Shown here piece after piece: positions 1-10,563 of a stretch of DNA of 64,000 nucleotides. The position numbers were made by a program, and so were the translations under genes. The DNA comes from Sialis fuliginosa (Eukaryota > Arthropoda > Insecta > Megaloptera > Sialidae): positions 5,086,501-5,150,500 of the forward strand of contig OY540822.1 of the NCBI GenBank assembly GCA_961205875.1, in the 5' to 3' direction. The notes under the pieces were generated by a model. It had not been told where the DNA came from. It worked only from the letters and a program-made list of their open reading frames with translations, and searched no databases. Within the stretch, counting starts at the first letter, position 1. Every line of letters begins with the position of its first letter.

Positions 1-535
1 TACCCCCTCACAACTAAATATTGTTGGGTTGAAACATTTTTTTCAAATATGTGATGGTTCTGAGATAATAATCTAAAACACTTTAAATGCCCCACCCAGT
101 ATAATTAATATTTATTAATTTTAATAGATTTCGTTCAATTTCTTTCGTTTTCTAAAGTATAAGAATTTAAAATATTCTTAATTAACTGTAAAGACAAGTA
201 AGGTATTTATTAAGAAATGTATCTATGGAAACGTAATATTTCGGTTGTAACTTAACTCTCGCTGACACTGTGTTTTCAAATTGTATTGGTATCCATTTGT
301 TGCCACAAACATATAAATAAATAAATAAATATCGCGGTGAGTTAAATAAAGCAAATTTAATAATTAATAAAGAGTTACTTGTTTTATTAGTAACATGAGT
401 TCATGAGAATTACAAAATAGAAGCCCGTCAATCACAAAAACAGCAGTAAACCTTGCTCTTATAGCGACCATAACTGGTGCCAGTACCTTATAAATTATTC
501 GCTTATAAATAAAATAATGTTTCGTAATCATTTTT
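1..535. other. Lectin 5' flank, AT-rich, no gene
   Basis: No coding region is seen. A short AAAT-type microsatellite lies near 312-330. About 360-480 is closely similar to 33680-33800, which lies just upstream of a lectin exon copy in the stomatin intron, so this is lectin-locus sequence that exists in at least two places. Confidence 0.5.
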
Positions 536-540
536 TCAGC

Positions 541-619
541 AGAAAAGGAAGTAGATATAAATCATATAAAGAAGGTATTAAAATTCAGTGACGATAATAC
601 TCTGGACCCTGTCTTGAAT
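541..619 (+). pseudogene. Degenerate copy of the start of lectin exon A
   Basis: After a possible acceptor (TTTTTTCAG near 530-539) one frame stays open to a GTAAGT at 620. Its last part reads KVLKFSDDNTLDP, which matches the start of the intact lectin exon at 1684 (KVLTFRDDYTLYP) at about nine of thirteen positions. The rest of the lectin exon is missing. It is either a decayed duplicate exon or an unrecognised short exon; the residue pattern favours a decayed lectin copy. Confidence 0.4.
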
Positions 620-682
620 GTAAGTATTCATTTATTATCGTTATAACTATACTGATGTTTAATATTACATATAATATTATAG

Positions 683-983
683 AATAACACAAAACTAAAT
701 GATACTTCCGACCATAATGATACACAAAATGAAGTGGGCAAAACTTCAATTCCTAACGAAGGTAAGTTTTTTTAATAAATCTAATTTGGACCCGGTGTTA
801 CCCGAGGATATTAATTCAATTAAACATAAATTAAATAATGCCCACCCAACATGCCCACAACACACGATTCGCCGCGAATTGTTTTTTTTCCGACTTTATG
901 AAATTTACACAAAATATACACCCAAACTTTACCAACCCATTAGTGAAAACCGGAATAAAATCCGTTCAGAGAATATCGTGTAA
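683..983 (+). other. Unrecognised open stretch upstream of lectin
   Basis: An AG at the 5' side and a GTAAG near 763 could mark a short exon of about 80 nt. A second open frame to 983 contains NLDPVLPED, which echoes the NTLDPVL of the degenerate exon upstream. No family is recognised. It may be decayed duplicate sequence rather than a gene. Confidence 0.2.
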
Positions 984-1119
984 AATTATATTTTCTAATT
1001 CCCAGGAAACACCAGGTCTTGTCTTAGAATATGTATTAAAATCAAAAATAAATAAATAAATCATAATAATTAAATTCGATATTTTACCTTTCTTGGAAGT
1101 GATGTTTCTTTATATTTCA

Positions 1120-1500
1120 ATTTTCAATCAATATAATATGTATTACCAAATATTTAATTGTTTTGTTAGCAAGTGTTAAAAATCATCTATTTGTTCAACA
1201 AAATATTTGAAAGAGACGTGATCATAGTGATCTAAATTAATAAATTTGTATTTCATTCCATGGCTAGGTACAATGTTTTTATATGTATACCTAAATGACA
1301 GTTGTATGCTGTGACATCATGGAAACAAAACACGACTTGATAAAGATTGTTTTTAGTCTTTTGATGTTAAATCTTAGATTTTCATAAAATATTAATAGCC
1401 ACGATACTGCACAGAAAAATGATCTAACTTTTGTTGAAAACCGCATTGAAATCGGTTCAGTAATTCCCGGCTCTATAAATCTCATACAAATAAACATACA
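1120..1500 (+). repeat. Duplicated noncoding block, second copy at 36490-36830
   Basis: The block around AAAGAGACGTGATCA and the later AAACACGACTTGATAAAG stretch recur in the same order and orientation near 36530-36800 with scattered differences. It lies just upstream of the lectin exon here and upstream of the stomatin gene there. It is either part of a larger duplication of the lectin locus or a dispersed repeat. Confidence 0.6.
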
Positions 1501-1681
1501 AATGTACTATACCTACCGGGTGTTTTTTTAAAGAGTTTCCAGCGGATTATTTCCACAATAATGAATGTAGTTTATATTCAATTTCTTAACAGAAAAATGA
1601 TAACTTAAGTAAGTCTTGTGCCGACCAGGGCAGTTTATTTTTTCTAAATAAATAACTGTTTTGTAATTATTTCTTCAACAG

Positions 1682-3278
1682 ATAAGGTGTTAACATTCCG
1701 TGACGATTACACTCTGTACCCTGGCCATGGTTATTACAAATACCACAACAATTTGGTCACATGGCAGAATGCAAAATACATCTGTTTAAATGAAGAGGCC
1801 CATTTAGCTGTGATCAATTCAAAAGCCGAGGCGGATTTTATCTCTAGGATCATCCAAAAATATAACAATTATACTACCTTATCTTATATAGGCTTCCATT
1901 ACTTGCACAAGGAAGGCAAATATGTAACTGTTTTAGGTAAATAACCAAATACAGTGAAACTTCTCAAAAACGACCAGAATTTCATGATATTTACGTTGTT
2001 TTAATAATACATACTTACTTATACTGTATATGAAATATACATACAGTATAAGTAAGTATTGTTAAGCCGTTTTTTTTCGAAATCCAGATTTTGATGGAAT
2101 TTTACTATTGTATTTTCGCCATGAAGTCTGTGTGTCTGTCTGTCTGTAGACACTGTAACTCAAATGCGACAAATCGTAGAAGGGTGAAATTTCATATTTA
2201 AGATTCATTTTTGTCTGGGAAGAAAATCTCCTATTTTTGAAAATGATCTTTCAACCGGATACGGATGTTTACTGACGTCGATTTGTACATTTTTCGAATT
2301 ACTTTGAAACAGTGCGAATTAAAGAATAATGGTCAAGTTAAAAATTGTAGGTAATATTATTGTCTATAATTTATGTCCCATTCATTTAAAAAAAAATTGG
2401 AAAAAAAATTTTCTTCTTCTTTTCATCCATTTATGTCTGCTGGCTTGGCCTTTACAGCCAGCTCCTTCGTGGTTGGTTTTTACTTTGGAGAATGTGTAGT
2501 GTGTGTATTGTATGTGTAAAAAATTTTTTTTTTATTATTACATTTAAAATGGTTCATAACTGAGAAGAAATATCTGCCATGATTGTCATGGAACTTTCAT
2601 ATACGTATTACAGATATTCAACAGTGTACGTGTATGTCATAGGAACCATGGGACAGTGTGAGTGGTTCTAATTAATAATGTAAAAAAAATTCTTTCTGAC
2701 TTAATCATAAACGTTGGAAAAAAATGTATGGGACATAAATTATAGATAATAATATACTCGATAATTTTTATCTAAAATATTTATTTCCTAAAATAATTCG
2801 AAAATAAAAAAATTGAGAATAGTAAACATCCGTTTGATACACGTTGTAAACAATATTATTATTTATAATTTATGCCCCACTCATTTTATTCCATCTTCTA
2901 TTAGTTCTTCAGAAATATGTTTTAATAAAATAAGAATCACGTGCACTGTTCACTGTCAGTATTACGTATAAGAAAGTCCCGTGTTTTGTTTTTATTTGTA
3001 ACCAGCCTAGGTCAATTTTGAGAGGTTTCACTAAAGATTCACTTAAAGTATATATAATTAAAAGATTCAAAATTCTCAAAAAGATATATCAATATAAAAA
3101 AAATATTTGGTATTCTTTTTCAGGTGGTCTGGTGAGTAAATCTGGATATACAAACTGGGTCCCAGGTCGACCTATTAGAAGTGCCGAACGAAACTGTGGT
3201 GCAATGTATTCTAATGGCTATCTTTTTGATGCCCGCTGCACACCCGCCCGGAGATTCGTGTGTGAAAAAGAATTATAA
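1682..3278 (+). CDS. C-type lectin domain protein, two 3' coding exons (immulectin-like)
   Basis: Exon A is 1682-1936 and exon B 3124-3278. The introns are bounded by AG at 1680-1681, GTAAAT at 1937 and AG at 3122-3123; phases agree (phase 1 at both junctions). Together they give about 136 residues of a C-type lectin-like domain: GYYKYH start, W..A...C, HLAVINS..EADFI, a WIGL-like YIGFH, then NW..GRP, a Cys, and the C-terminal RFVCEKEL with stop. The canonical EPN/QPD sugar-and-calcium motif is replaced by GRPI and the WND motif by FDA, so ordinary calcium-dependent mannose or galactose binding is doubtful. Lepidopteran immulectins are secreted haemolymph pattern-recognition proteins with one or two such domains. 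The signal peptide and any first domain must lie upstream and were not identified. No in-frame stop interrupts either exon, but without the 5' exons it could be a recent pseudogene. Confidence 0.75.
2011..2059. repeat. Perfect-looking palindrome in lectin intron
   Basis: ATACTTACTTATACTGTA at 2011-2028 is the reverse complement of 2042-2059, with a 13-nt spacer. This is a strong potential hairpin in the intron between the two lectin exons. Confidence 0.75.
2640..3110 (+). repeat. Lectin intron segment duplicated at 30400-30930
   Basis: The stretch with GACATAAATTATAGATAATA, the later ATCACGTGCACTGTTCACTG and the GGTCAATTTTGAGA stretch before exon B recur in the same order at 30440-30910. The second copy also carries the last bases of exon A with its donor near 30410-30425. 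The rest of this intron (1937-2640) holds a TCTGTCTGTCTG microsatellite near 2128 and no gene. Confidence 0.6.
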
Positions 3279-3285
3279 AATACAT

Positions 3286-3347
3286 TTACTATACTTTATT
3301 TGTTTTTAAAATTGTTTAATCCATTTCTGTATTTTTAAAAATACTAA
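3286..3347 (+). repeat. About 62-bp direct repeat flanking the TIR element (left copy)
   Basis: This AT-rich stretch just after the lectin stop recurs at about 3866-3927 with a few differences. The two copies flank the TIR element at 3348-3862. The length is far more than a normal transposase target duplication, so the flank was probably duplicated by another process. Confidence 0.55.
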
Positions 3348-3862
3348 TGTCCGGTATTATAAAGGAGATCGCTTTGTTAGCTTGCAAGCACTCTCAAATG
3401 AGATATCAAACTTATATGACAGTTCTCTTGGATGGATCTTGGCTTCTGGGTGTAAGCCGCGTCGGTTTGGTCGTGTTATCGGCCAACGTTTCGTCTTTTA
3501 GAAGAGCCCTGAAGATGTCCACTGCAATGTGTGACGAAACGTTGACCAATAACACGACCAAACCGACGCGGCTTACACCCAGAAGCCAAAATCCATATCA
3601 AGACCACCGCGGAAGCCTCAAGACAGTTCTCTTGGAGTTTTTTTAAGACTTTGACAAGTTTCACGCACGCGTTGTAGTTAAACACCAACAGTATTAAAAC
3701 AGTAATGATATTATGAAAATTATTTTGTACGGTCAAACCAAAGTCGCCAACTGTGTTACAATTAGTTGAATTATCACAGCTCTAAATTCTATAGCTAATC
3801 TGTTATTGGTACGGAATTAATACCCCATTTGAGAGTTGCGAGCTCCTTTATAATACCGGACA
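3348..3862. mobile_element. Short nonautonomous DNA element with about 20-bp TIRs
   Basis: TGTCCGGTATTATAAAGGAG at 3348-3367 is matched by its exact reverse complement at 3843-3862, and similarity continues inward (CACTCTCAAATGAG against its complement near 3829). There is no transposase. The element was later hit by the Penelope fragment at 3433-3621, so its unbroken length was about 310 bp. The superfamily cannot be set because the target duplication is unclear. Confidence 0.65.
3433..3621. mobile_element. Penelope-like element terminal fragment in inverted-repeat form
   Basis: The insert is bounded on both sides by the 15-bp repeat GACAGTTCTCTTGGA (3418-3432 and 3622-3636), a convincing target duplication. 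Inside are two 55-nt inverted arms, 3441-3495 and 3533-3587, of a sequence that also ends the GIY-YIG-bearing fragment at 33898-34490 (its GACGAAACGTTGG...CACCCAGAAG tail). Between the arms is CTGAAGA...GACGAAAC, a possible hammerhead-ribozyme core. Penelope-like elements are known to insert with inverted or tandem terminal copies. Confidence 0.7.
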
Positions 3863-3960
3863 CTACTATATTTTATTTGCTTTTTAAAACTGTTTAATGC
3901 ATTTTTGTATTTTTACAAATACTAAATACATATTTTAATCCATAGATTGTAGTTTGTTGT

Positions 3961-3978
3961 CACACACACACACACACA
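3961..3978. repeat. (CA)n microsatellite
   Basis: Nine CA units, following TTGT. Confidence 0.9.
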
Positions 3979-4079
3979 TTTATAAATATTTATAAAAATA
4001 TCGGTATGAAGAACCATATATGACTTCCATGTTCTTCAATATATTTTTAAATAATTTTTAATATATGAAAAATTTCAAT

Positions 4080-4310
4080 GGGATTTGTCAGAAATAAAAC
4101 TCACCTTTGTATTATAAATATTAGTTTTCTAATGTCCTAATGTCAAAAACATAATACACATTCGTAGAATAACTAATTTGACAATTTGAATTTAGTTGCA
4201 TTTGTTTCCAAGGCAACATGAATTAGTGACGTATTAATTAGTATTTCAAATTCAAATTTTGAGGTTGGTTTTCACCTCTTCAATAACTGTTTAGGCATGT
4301 ACAAATAATA
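4080..4310 (-). repeat. Dispersed repeat A, inverted copy
   Basis: Read on the minus strand this matches 34520-34800 and 42740-43020: the stretches for GGAAACAAATGCAATTAAAT, GACATTAGGATATTAGAAAA and AAAGGTGAGTTTTATT are shared. Three copies in 64 kb mark it as an interspersed repeat. No ORF or clear TIR was found. Confidence 0.6.
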
Positions 4311-4849
4311 AATGTGCCTTAGGTTCAATTAAACTACAAATGTACAAAGTCTTATCAAATATATTGAGATAATACACGCAACGTTCACTTTTTTGACGAT
4401 AAAAGCTACAAAATTTTGAATATTTCCAAAACCCCTAATCCGATTAGCATCAAAATCGACAGTTCTGGAGTACTTACTGAGACAAACATTTTCCCCAAAA
4501 ATAATTCAGATCGGTGAATTTTTACAGTAGTTATCGTGAACGAAAGAAAATTATACATCCAGGCACACGCACAGCCACCATGCGGAAATTAACTTTTCTT
4601 TAAGTTTTGAAGATAGTACAATCAGAATCTGCTCTTATCTCAGACACGATTTTTCGACGGTATTATAATACTTCCATTTCTTTCAGAACATTGAAGTAAA
4701 AATTATCTTCATTATGAATTGAAAATATGTTCACTTGATTTTGTGTATCATTTTGATTGATTGTATTGTTTGATTTTGTATTGTTATACAGGATGTTTTT
4801 GAGAAGAGTACATTTAAAGGTAAACATTGTGTAAATTTCCCTTTTCATC
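4311..4849. other. AT-rich stretch without gene
   Basis: No recognisable coding, RNA or terminal-repeat structure is seen. The open frame on the minus strand at 4663-4878 is low-complexity (Asn and Lys rich) and looks like chance. Confidence 0.4.
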
Positions 4850-5110
4850 ATTGTTCTGTAGTTAGTGTTATTACACATTTAATATAAATTAGCACATAGT
4901 ATGTAATTTATTAAATAATTAATTATTCAATTTTTAAAAATCATAAAACAAATTTGCAAAAAAGTAGATAATATTTTTCTATAAATAATTTTCAGTAATA
5001 AATCCGATTATTAATTAACTAAAGTACATAACAAAGTAATTTAAATATTTCTGTTAGATAATCAAAAATTACATAATGTATTATCAAAAATACATAGATA
5101 AAAATTATCT
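4850..5110 (+). repeat. Duplicated flank, second copy at 34957-35255
   Basis: TAGTTAGTGTTATTACACAT and the following 250 nt recur in the same order inside stomatin intron 1. With the lectin exon and intron copies nearby, it could be part of a larger duplicated lectin-locus block. Confidence 0.6.
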
Positions 5111-7140
5111 ACATAAAAATACCGGGTGTTCCAGACCACCCGTCCACTATGTTTTACGCCCAAACTATTGAAGATAGAGTTTTATGATAAAAAATTTACT
5201 ATATATATTGACCCTAAAGAATTTCAGGAAAATATTTTCAACTCCCTAAAACTTTCCCTTGGGGGGTAGTTTGAGGAGAACATGCCCGTTTCTCAGCAAA
5301 ATCAAATGGAACGGTATATCCAAAAGTAGATAATTTTAAAGATCATAAAAAAGTAAGAAACTTTTGTAAAAAAATAATTTTCTTACATTCAATTGTTTAG
5401 AAAATATGGCGACTTGTTCCCAAATTTTTGGGTTTTACTAAAAGTGCTCTAGTTTCGTTAAATGTTAATGAAATATTATTTTTAAATTTTTATTTGAAAG
5501 TAGAAATAATTAACTTTTTAATGATGTATGATTATTTGAGATTTGGATAGTTTAAAGTGTCATACGCGATATATCAAAAATGCAAAATTTCAATTGGGGA
5601 TAATTCAAAAATTTTTTAATTGGAATGATATATCAATTAGTACTTTATCTTAAAAAATATATTCAAATTAACAACTTTTGATAAGAAAAAAAAAAAATTA
5701 TATCTCACTTAGGAGCTCAATATGAAAAAATGTTTTTGAGGTTTGTTTTAAGGATAAAGAAAGGAAACTTTTGCCAAAATTTGGTGCAATTTAGAGTATA
5801 GAGAAAAAAGTTTTAATGGTGTGAATATAGCGTTTTTTGGAAAATAAGACATCTTAAAACAAGTGTAACTTTAAAATTTTTTGACCAAATTAAAAAATCT
5901 ATTTGGAAACTACATAAAAAATAGAATAAAATGACCTATATCGGAAGTATTTTGGTTGAAATCAAAATATTTGGCGGCAATTTCAAAAGCGACTATTTTT
6001 ACAAAAAATCAAACTTAATGTTTTGGTACCGCATTCGGCAAAAATTGAATATTCGGCTCTGAAACCGATTTCAAATGAAAGATCAACAAAAAAGGAAGAA
6101 AATGCATAATAAGGGACATTTTGAAAAATAAGGTACTATCGAAAAAAGTCTAATTTCGCTCGATTTCAAAAGTTTAAAAAATCGTAATTCGGCCAAAAAA
6201 TAGGGCGGGGAGAAAAGGTTTTGGGAAAAATGTTTTTTATATGTATTTTGAGAAAAAAAATTGGGAGCAAAATCGGTGACATGTTTAAAAAAAAACTACT
6301 GGAAATGCTCATATATAAATATTAATTAACAGTCAAAAAATTGTCAGCTGACTTAGGGGTAACACTATTATCAAGAGTGTAAATTTATTACTGAATCTAG
6401 TTCTAAGTATACATGTTCCTTTTTTTGTATTTTCTTTAATGTGCTGTACCCCATGTACTATGTACAACACTTATTTAATATAATTATACTTTAGATAAGC
6501 CGACACTGTATATTATTTTAATATTTCTTTATGCAACAACCAACGGCGGGTTTCGTGGTTTACCAGGGGTAGCATAAATATAAAAACCACGTGGCGCCCT
6601 ATCAATAAATTAATTTGATTTATCATAATATTTACATTGGTATTTATGTTTCCAGATTATCATATTTAATTTGTTTAATTTTTTTTGAACCACCCCCATC
6701 TTCACTGTAGCCGGCCAGGAACACCCTTTTCTGAACGCAGACCGAAATTTTGCGTTACATGCTATAGTTATGAAATTTTGATAAAGGGATTGGTATTAAT
6801 AAGTGTTATTGATTTCCAGTATCAAATAATAATTAATTCGAGCAGGGTTATATGGGGCCAGTGGGCCCGCCGATTTTTATCAAGTATTTTTTTGTTCTTG
6901 ATTTTTTTCCTGAGTTGGGTTCTTATAGAAGTTTATATGATACAAAATACACAAAAAATACTTTGTTCATTTGTCATAAGATCAACCGTTTTCGAAAAAT
7001 ATCAAAAAAAGAAAGCACTACAGAATTTTACTTTAATACGGATGCTTCAATTTACACAAAATAAGTTTATATTCTTGTTTTATGATTAAAAATAAGATTA
7101 AAAGTTAATATAATATATGTAATAACCTCATAAGATATTT
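5111..7140. other. AT-rich repeat-like region without gene
   Basis: About 5120-6300 has the look of an old noncoding repeat: it opens with GGTGTTCCAGACCACCC and has long A/T runs. The open frames at 6685-7089 are frames of this AT-rich DNA and resemble no family. The 5' end of the Harbinger gene that follows is not found here. Confidence 0.4.
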
Positions 7141-7144
7141 ATAG

Positions 7145-8309
7145 ATGAGTTTGACGATCAACTGGCTGATGAATTCTTAAACGAGAGGGTAGAAAGAGTT
7201 CGAAATGAAGATTATTTCGAAACTACAATCCCTCTTTTCACTGACGACATGTTCAAAATGCATTTTCGTAATGAGGTAATGATTTTTTTTACAAACTGTA
7301 CAGATAATATAATACTTTTAGTTTTATAGCCGTGAAATTTATGTACTTTTATTTTAACTATAGGAGCTTTCAATTCTTGTGGGTAATAGGATGAAGCGCC
7401 GACGAGATATTCCTATCACTCTTCAGAAAAAATTTCTTTTTTCTATTTGGGTTCTTGCTAAGCAGGAATCTTTCCTTTCCATCGGTGACAGATTTGGAAT
7501 TGCAACAAGCACCGGGCATGGCATATTTATGGAGATTGTCAATGTTTTAATCGAACTAATTCCACAATTAATTAGATGGCCCGAACAAGAGAGTTACCAA
7601 GGAATTTGTAATGTAAGTTAAATTATTTTTATAATGTTAATTTTTTTAATACAGATTTTCCAAATGCGTTCTAATGGGTTCCCTGGCACAGTAGAAGCAA
7701 TTGATTGTTGCCATATTCAGTGTAAGCAGCAACAAAAAAATCCCGTTGATTATTATAATAGAAAAGGATTTCATTATATTCTTATTTTATGTAACTTTAT
7801 ATAACATATTAATAAACTCATTTTATTGAAGGTGTTTGTGATCATCGAGCACGTTTTATCGATGTTTTTATTGGGATGCCAGGGCGAATGCATTATGCAA
7901 GGGTTTTTCGGAACAGTCCCATTTTTCATCGATTGAATAATGAGGAAATTCCACTCTTGCCAGGAAACATGCACATAATTGGTGACTCTGCGTATCCACT
8001 ACAGAAAAATGTATTGACACCATTTCGTGATAATGGCCATCTGACACCAGCACAAAATTTAATTCTATTAGATCAACCATTGAAAGGGCATTTGGTCTAC
8101 TGAAAGTAAAGTTTCGTAGACTGAAGTGCCTTGACATTGCTGATTTTCAATTAGGCAATAAGATGATTACAGCCTGTTGCATCTTGCATAATTTTATCAT
8201 AAATCAAAATGATGTTCATTTTGAAGATGAAGAATTCAATATCGATGAAGAAGATGTTGTAGATGAAGAATTCAACCAAGAAGCCAACGAAAAAAGAAAT
8301 GATCGCTAA
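7145..8309 (+). pseudogene. PIF/Harbinger-type transposase (HARBI1-like), intron-bearing, broken
   Basis: Four exon-like blocks fit together: 7145-7275, 7364-7612, 7655-7790 and 7832-8309, separated by tiny GT/AG introns of 88, 42 and 41 nt with compatible phases. The protein shows the Harbinger DDE nuclease: AIDCCHI (first Asp), FIDVFIGMPGRMH, IGDSAYPL (second Asp) and STIERAFGLLKVKFRRL (Glu). The usual MHDARVF reads MHYARVF. After GHLTPAQN a short deletion shifts the frame: the upstream frame stops at 8101-8103, while the Glu-bearing part continues in another frame to a stop at 8307-8309, with an acidic tail. The 5' end with a start codon is not recognised. The family excises and inserts DNA with a partner Myb/SANT-like protein; no partner gene was seen. 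This is a decayed copy or decayed domesticated gene, probably not functional. Confidence 0.75.
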
Positions 8310-8429
8310 CTTTTTTTAAAGAGTTCGATTTCACCAACAAGGCTCATAAGAGCCGCATTTATATCAAAAAAGAGTTTTACATAGCACTAAAAATAATACC
8401 ACAAAATCTTTACCTGAAGGCTTGCACCA
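8310..8429. other. Short spacer between Harbinger and Gypsy element
   Basis: No feature is seen; it includes the probable 3' flank of the transposase and the left edge of the LTR retrotransposon. Confidence 0.4.
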
Positions 8430-8612
8430 TTTAAAATGTAACACTTTATTTAATTTTATTTAATTTTACTTGTTACGCGGTAAAGTGATGGTGTTCGCTC
8501 TGTGTTATGTAAGTGCAGATTTGGTAATTTATTAATTTCAAAACTTGTGGCATCGAGAGCCGAAGCGGGTGCGCTGACGACAATCGTTCAGTGAAGATGT
8601 GATGGTTATCTT
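8430..8612 (+). repeat. Partial 5' LTR of the decayed Ty3/Gypsy element
   Basis: From TTGTTACGCGGTAAAGTGAT to ACGACAATCGTTCAGTGAAG this matches 12177-12300 closely, with small indels (for example an extra GTTAT here). Similarity stops at about 8612, so the rest of the LTR, the primer-binding site and the 5' part of gag were deleted together. Confidence 0.75.
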
Positions 8613-8649
8613 GCGAGGTGGTGGAGTGACAACATTCATCGATATTCTA

Positions 8650-9092
8650 CGTGGCCGCAACTCAAAACAGCCATGCTTCGTGAGTTGACCGATTTAGACA
8701 TCGAAGCTTTGAAATCTACATTCATTAATCGGTGGCAGCGACAAGAGGAAGATTTCAGAGAATTCACATACGACGTCATTCAAAAGGAAAAAGCGCTTCA
8801 ATTAAACATGTCTGAATCTAGTTTGTGCAGCATCATATTTAACCACGAAAACGATGAAACATTTAGTTTAATGAGATTTCATCAACCGCCCGGTAACATC
8901 AATGAATTGCATTCATTAGGGCAACAAGTGCAGGCTGCGAAGCGACGAAAGACATTGTATGCTGCCGCGCAAGAAACATCTGCCACACGCACTAATTATC
9001 CAGCTTCATCTAATTCGCTACCAGTTACTAGTCGTTCTGATGGAAGATGTGCGGCTACGAAAGTAATACAAGTTTCGTCGTCAAAAAACTAA
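8650..9092 (+). pseudogene. Gag fragment of the Ty3/Gypsy element
   Basis: About 145 codons rich in Glu, Gln and Lys, containing LDIEALKSTFINRWQRQ, precede the protease frame. No zinc knuckle (CCHC) is visible. The 5' part of gag is lost with the LTR deletion, so the open frame starts in the middle of the protein. Assignment as Gag rests mainly on position, just upstream of protease. Confidence 0.5.
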
Positions 9093-9634
9093 ATAGATTG
9101 AGGGGGATAAACGTCAAGCATTATCGCCCTCCATTCGTCCATGTCAATATCAATAATACAACGATTGCTGCCTTAGCGGATACTGGATCTACAATGTCAA
9201 ATACACTTGTCAAACTTCAAAAATTTACGACGCAAGCATGTCGCATCTCTACTCGCATAGCGGATGGGACCATCGTTAATATCTTTCAAAAGGCTTCTCT
9301 CAAGATGAATATTGGAAAATACTTTTGGACAATAACCTTTCTTGTTGCATCACGTTTAGCTTCAGAAATGATTTTGGGTGTGGATTTTTTGTGCTCTGCT
9401 CAAGTATTTTTGAATTTAAGCAATCAAACGATGTCCTTCCTATTCAACAATAAGGCACATATACCACTGATAGCAGAAAGCTTGACGTCGATGCACGTTT
9501 GTCTATCGGCTTACCCTGAAGAAGATCATAGTTTGAACGTCAATGAACAGGATGAACTCGGTAAGCTTCTGAAGGAATTCGAAGACGTCATTTCCTTAAA
9601 TATAGGACGTATTATACGTATCAAATATTACTAA
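9047..9634 (+). pseudogene. Retropepsin (protease) region of Ty3/Gypsy pol
   Basis: The active-site motif ALADTGSTMS of aspartic proteases lies about 40 residues in, followed by EMILGVDFLCS, the second conserved stretch (usually ILGxDFL). The frame ends at 9632-9634, just before the reverse transcriptase frame, and a one-nucleotide shift near 9606 is needed to join them. This is a broken part of one polyprotein, not a separate gene. Confidence 0.8.
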
Positions 9635-10563
9635 AAGATCGAATACCTGTGAGAAGGTCACCATATCCACTAACCCCGCCGAAGGCCGAAGAGATGAACG
9701 AACATATACACCATCTTCTTGAAAAGGGAGTGATAGAACCATCTAAATCGCCATACGGTGCTCCAGCATTTTTAATTCCAAAAAAGGATGATAGCAGAAG
9801 GTTGTGCGTTGATTATAGAGAACTCAACAAGAAAATAATCTACGACTCGTTTCCGACGCCGTCTGTAGACTCAGTTTTTCAAATAATTAAGGGTGCTTCG
9901 ATATTTTCTGTGATCGATCTTAACTCTGCGTTTTATCAGATACCCCCGAGCGAAGAGTCTAAGGGATACACCACCTTTCTGGTACCAAATGACTCGTACC
10001 AATTCAAGTTCACACCATTTGGACTGTGCGTATATCCTTATTTTGATGACATCCTAGTATATAGTAAAGACATCTCTTCACACCTGCAGCATTTGAGAGA
10101 AGTCTTAATTAGGCTTCGAAGGGTAGGATTCACAGTAAACCCGCAGAATATAAAAGTGTGCAAGAGCAGGATTCAGTTTTTAGGGCACGTATTATCTAAC
10201 GATGGAATTCATGTAGATCCTACGAAAGCTGAAATTATTCGCGAGTTTCCTATACCGAGAACGTTAAAACAAGTGGAACGTTTCCTAGGCATGGTAGGGT
10301 ATTTCTCACGTTTCATCCCCGAGTACGCCAAAATCGCCGCCCCGCTACATGCGCTGAAAAAGAAACATACACGGTTCACTATGGGAGCAACACAGATTGG
10401 AGCTGTAGAAAAATTGAAAATGCTGTTGTTGAGTCCGTCAGTCCTGGCATATCCAGATTTCGACCAGCCATTCGTATTACAAACAGATACTTCCAACGTC
10501 GCTCTCGGAGCCGTATTGTTACAAAAAGTGAATGGTGCGACCGATCCAATATGCCAGTCGTAA
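9607..10563 (+). pseudogene. Reverse transcriptase of Ty3/Gypsy pol with internal deletion
   Basis: Conserved blocks are clear: LLEKGVIEPSKSPYGAPAF, CVDYRELNKK, FSVIDLNSAFYQIP (first catalytic Asp), FTPFGLC, YFDDILVYS (catalytic DD box), QFLGHVLSNDGI, FLGMVGYFSRFI. Directly after FGLC the sequence jumps to VYPYFDDIL, so the roughly 30 residues that normally lie between (NAP.TFQ through to the DD box) are missing in frame. The frame runs into the RNase H start (LQTDTSNVALGAVL) and ends with a frameshift near 10550. The enzyme cannot be functional. Confidence 0.88.

Noticed and set aside
3347..3736. Open frames of 86-99 codons on both strands
   Set aside because: They run across the TIR and Penelope inverted repeat and are chance products of that structure.
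6685..7089. 134-codon open frame before the Harbinger exons
   Set aside because: Phe/Ile/Lys-rich translation of AT-rich DNA with no domain; does not resemble a Harbinger N-terminus.
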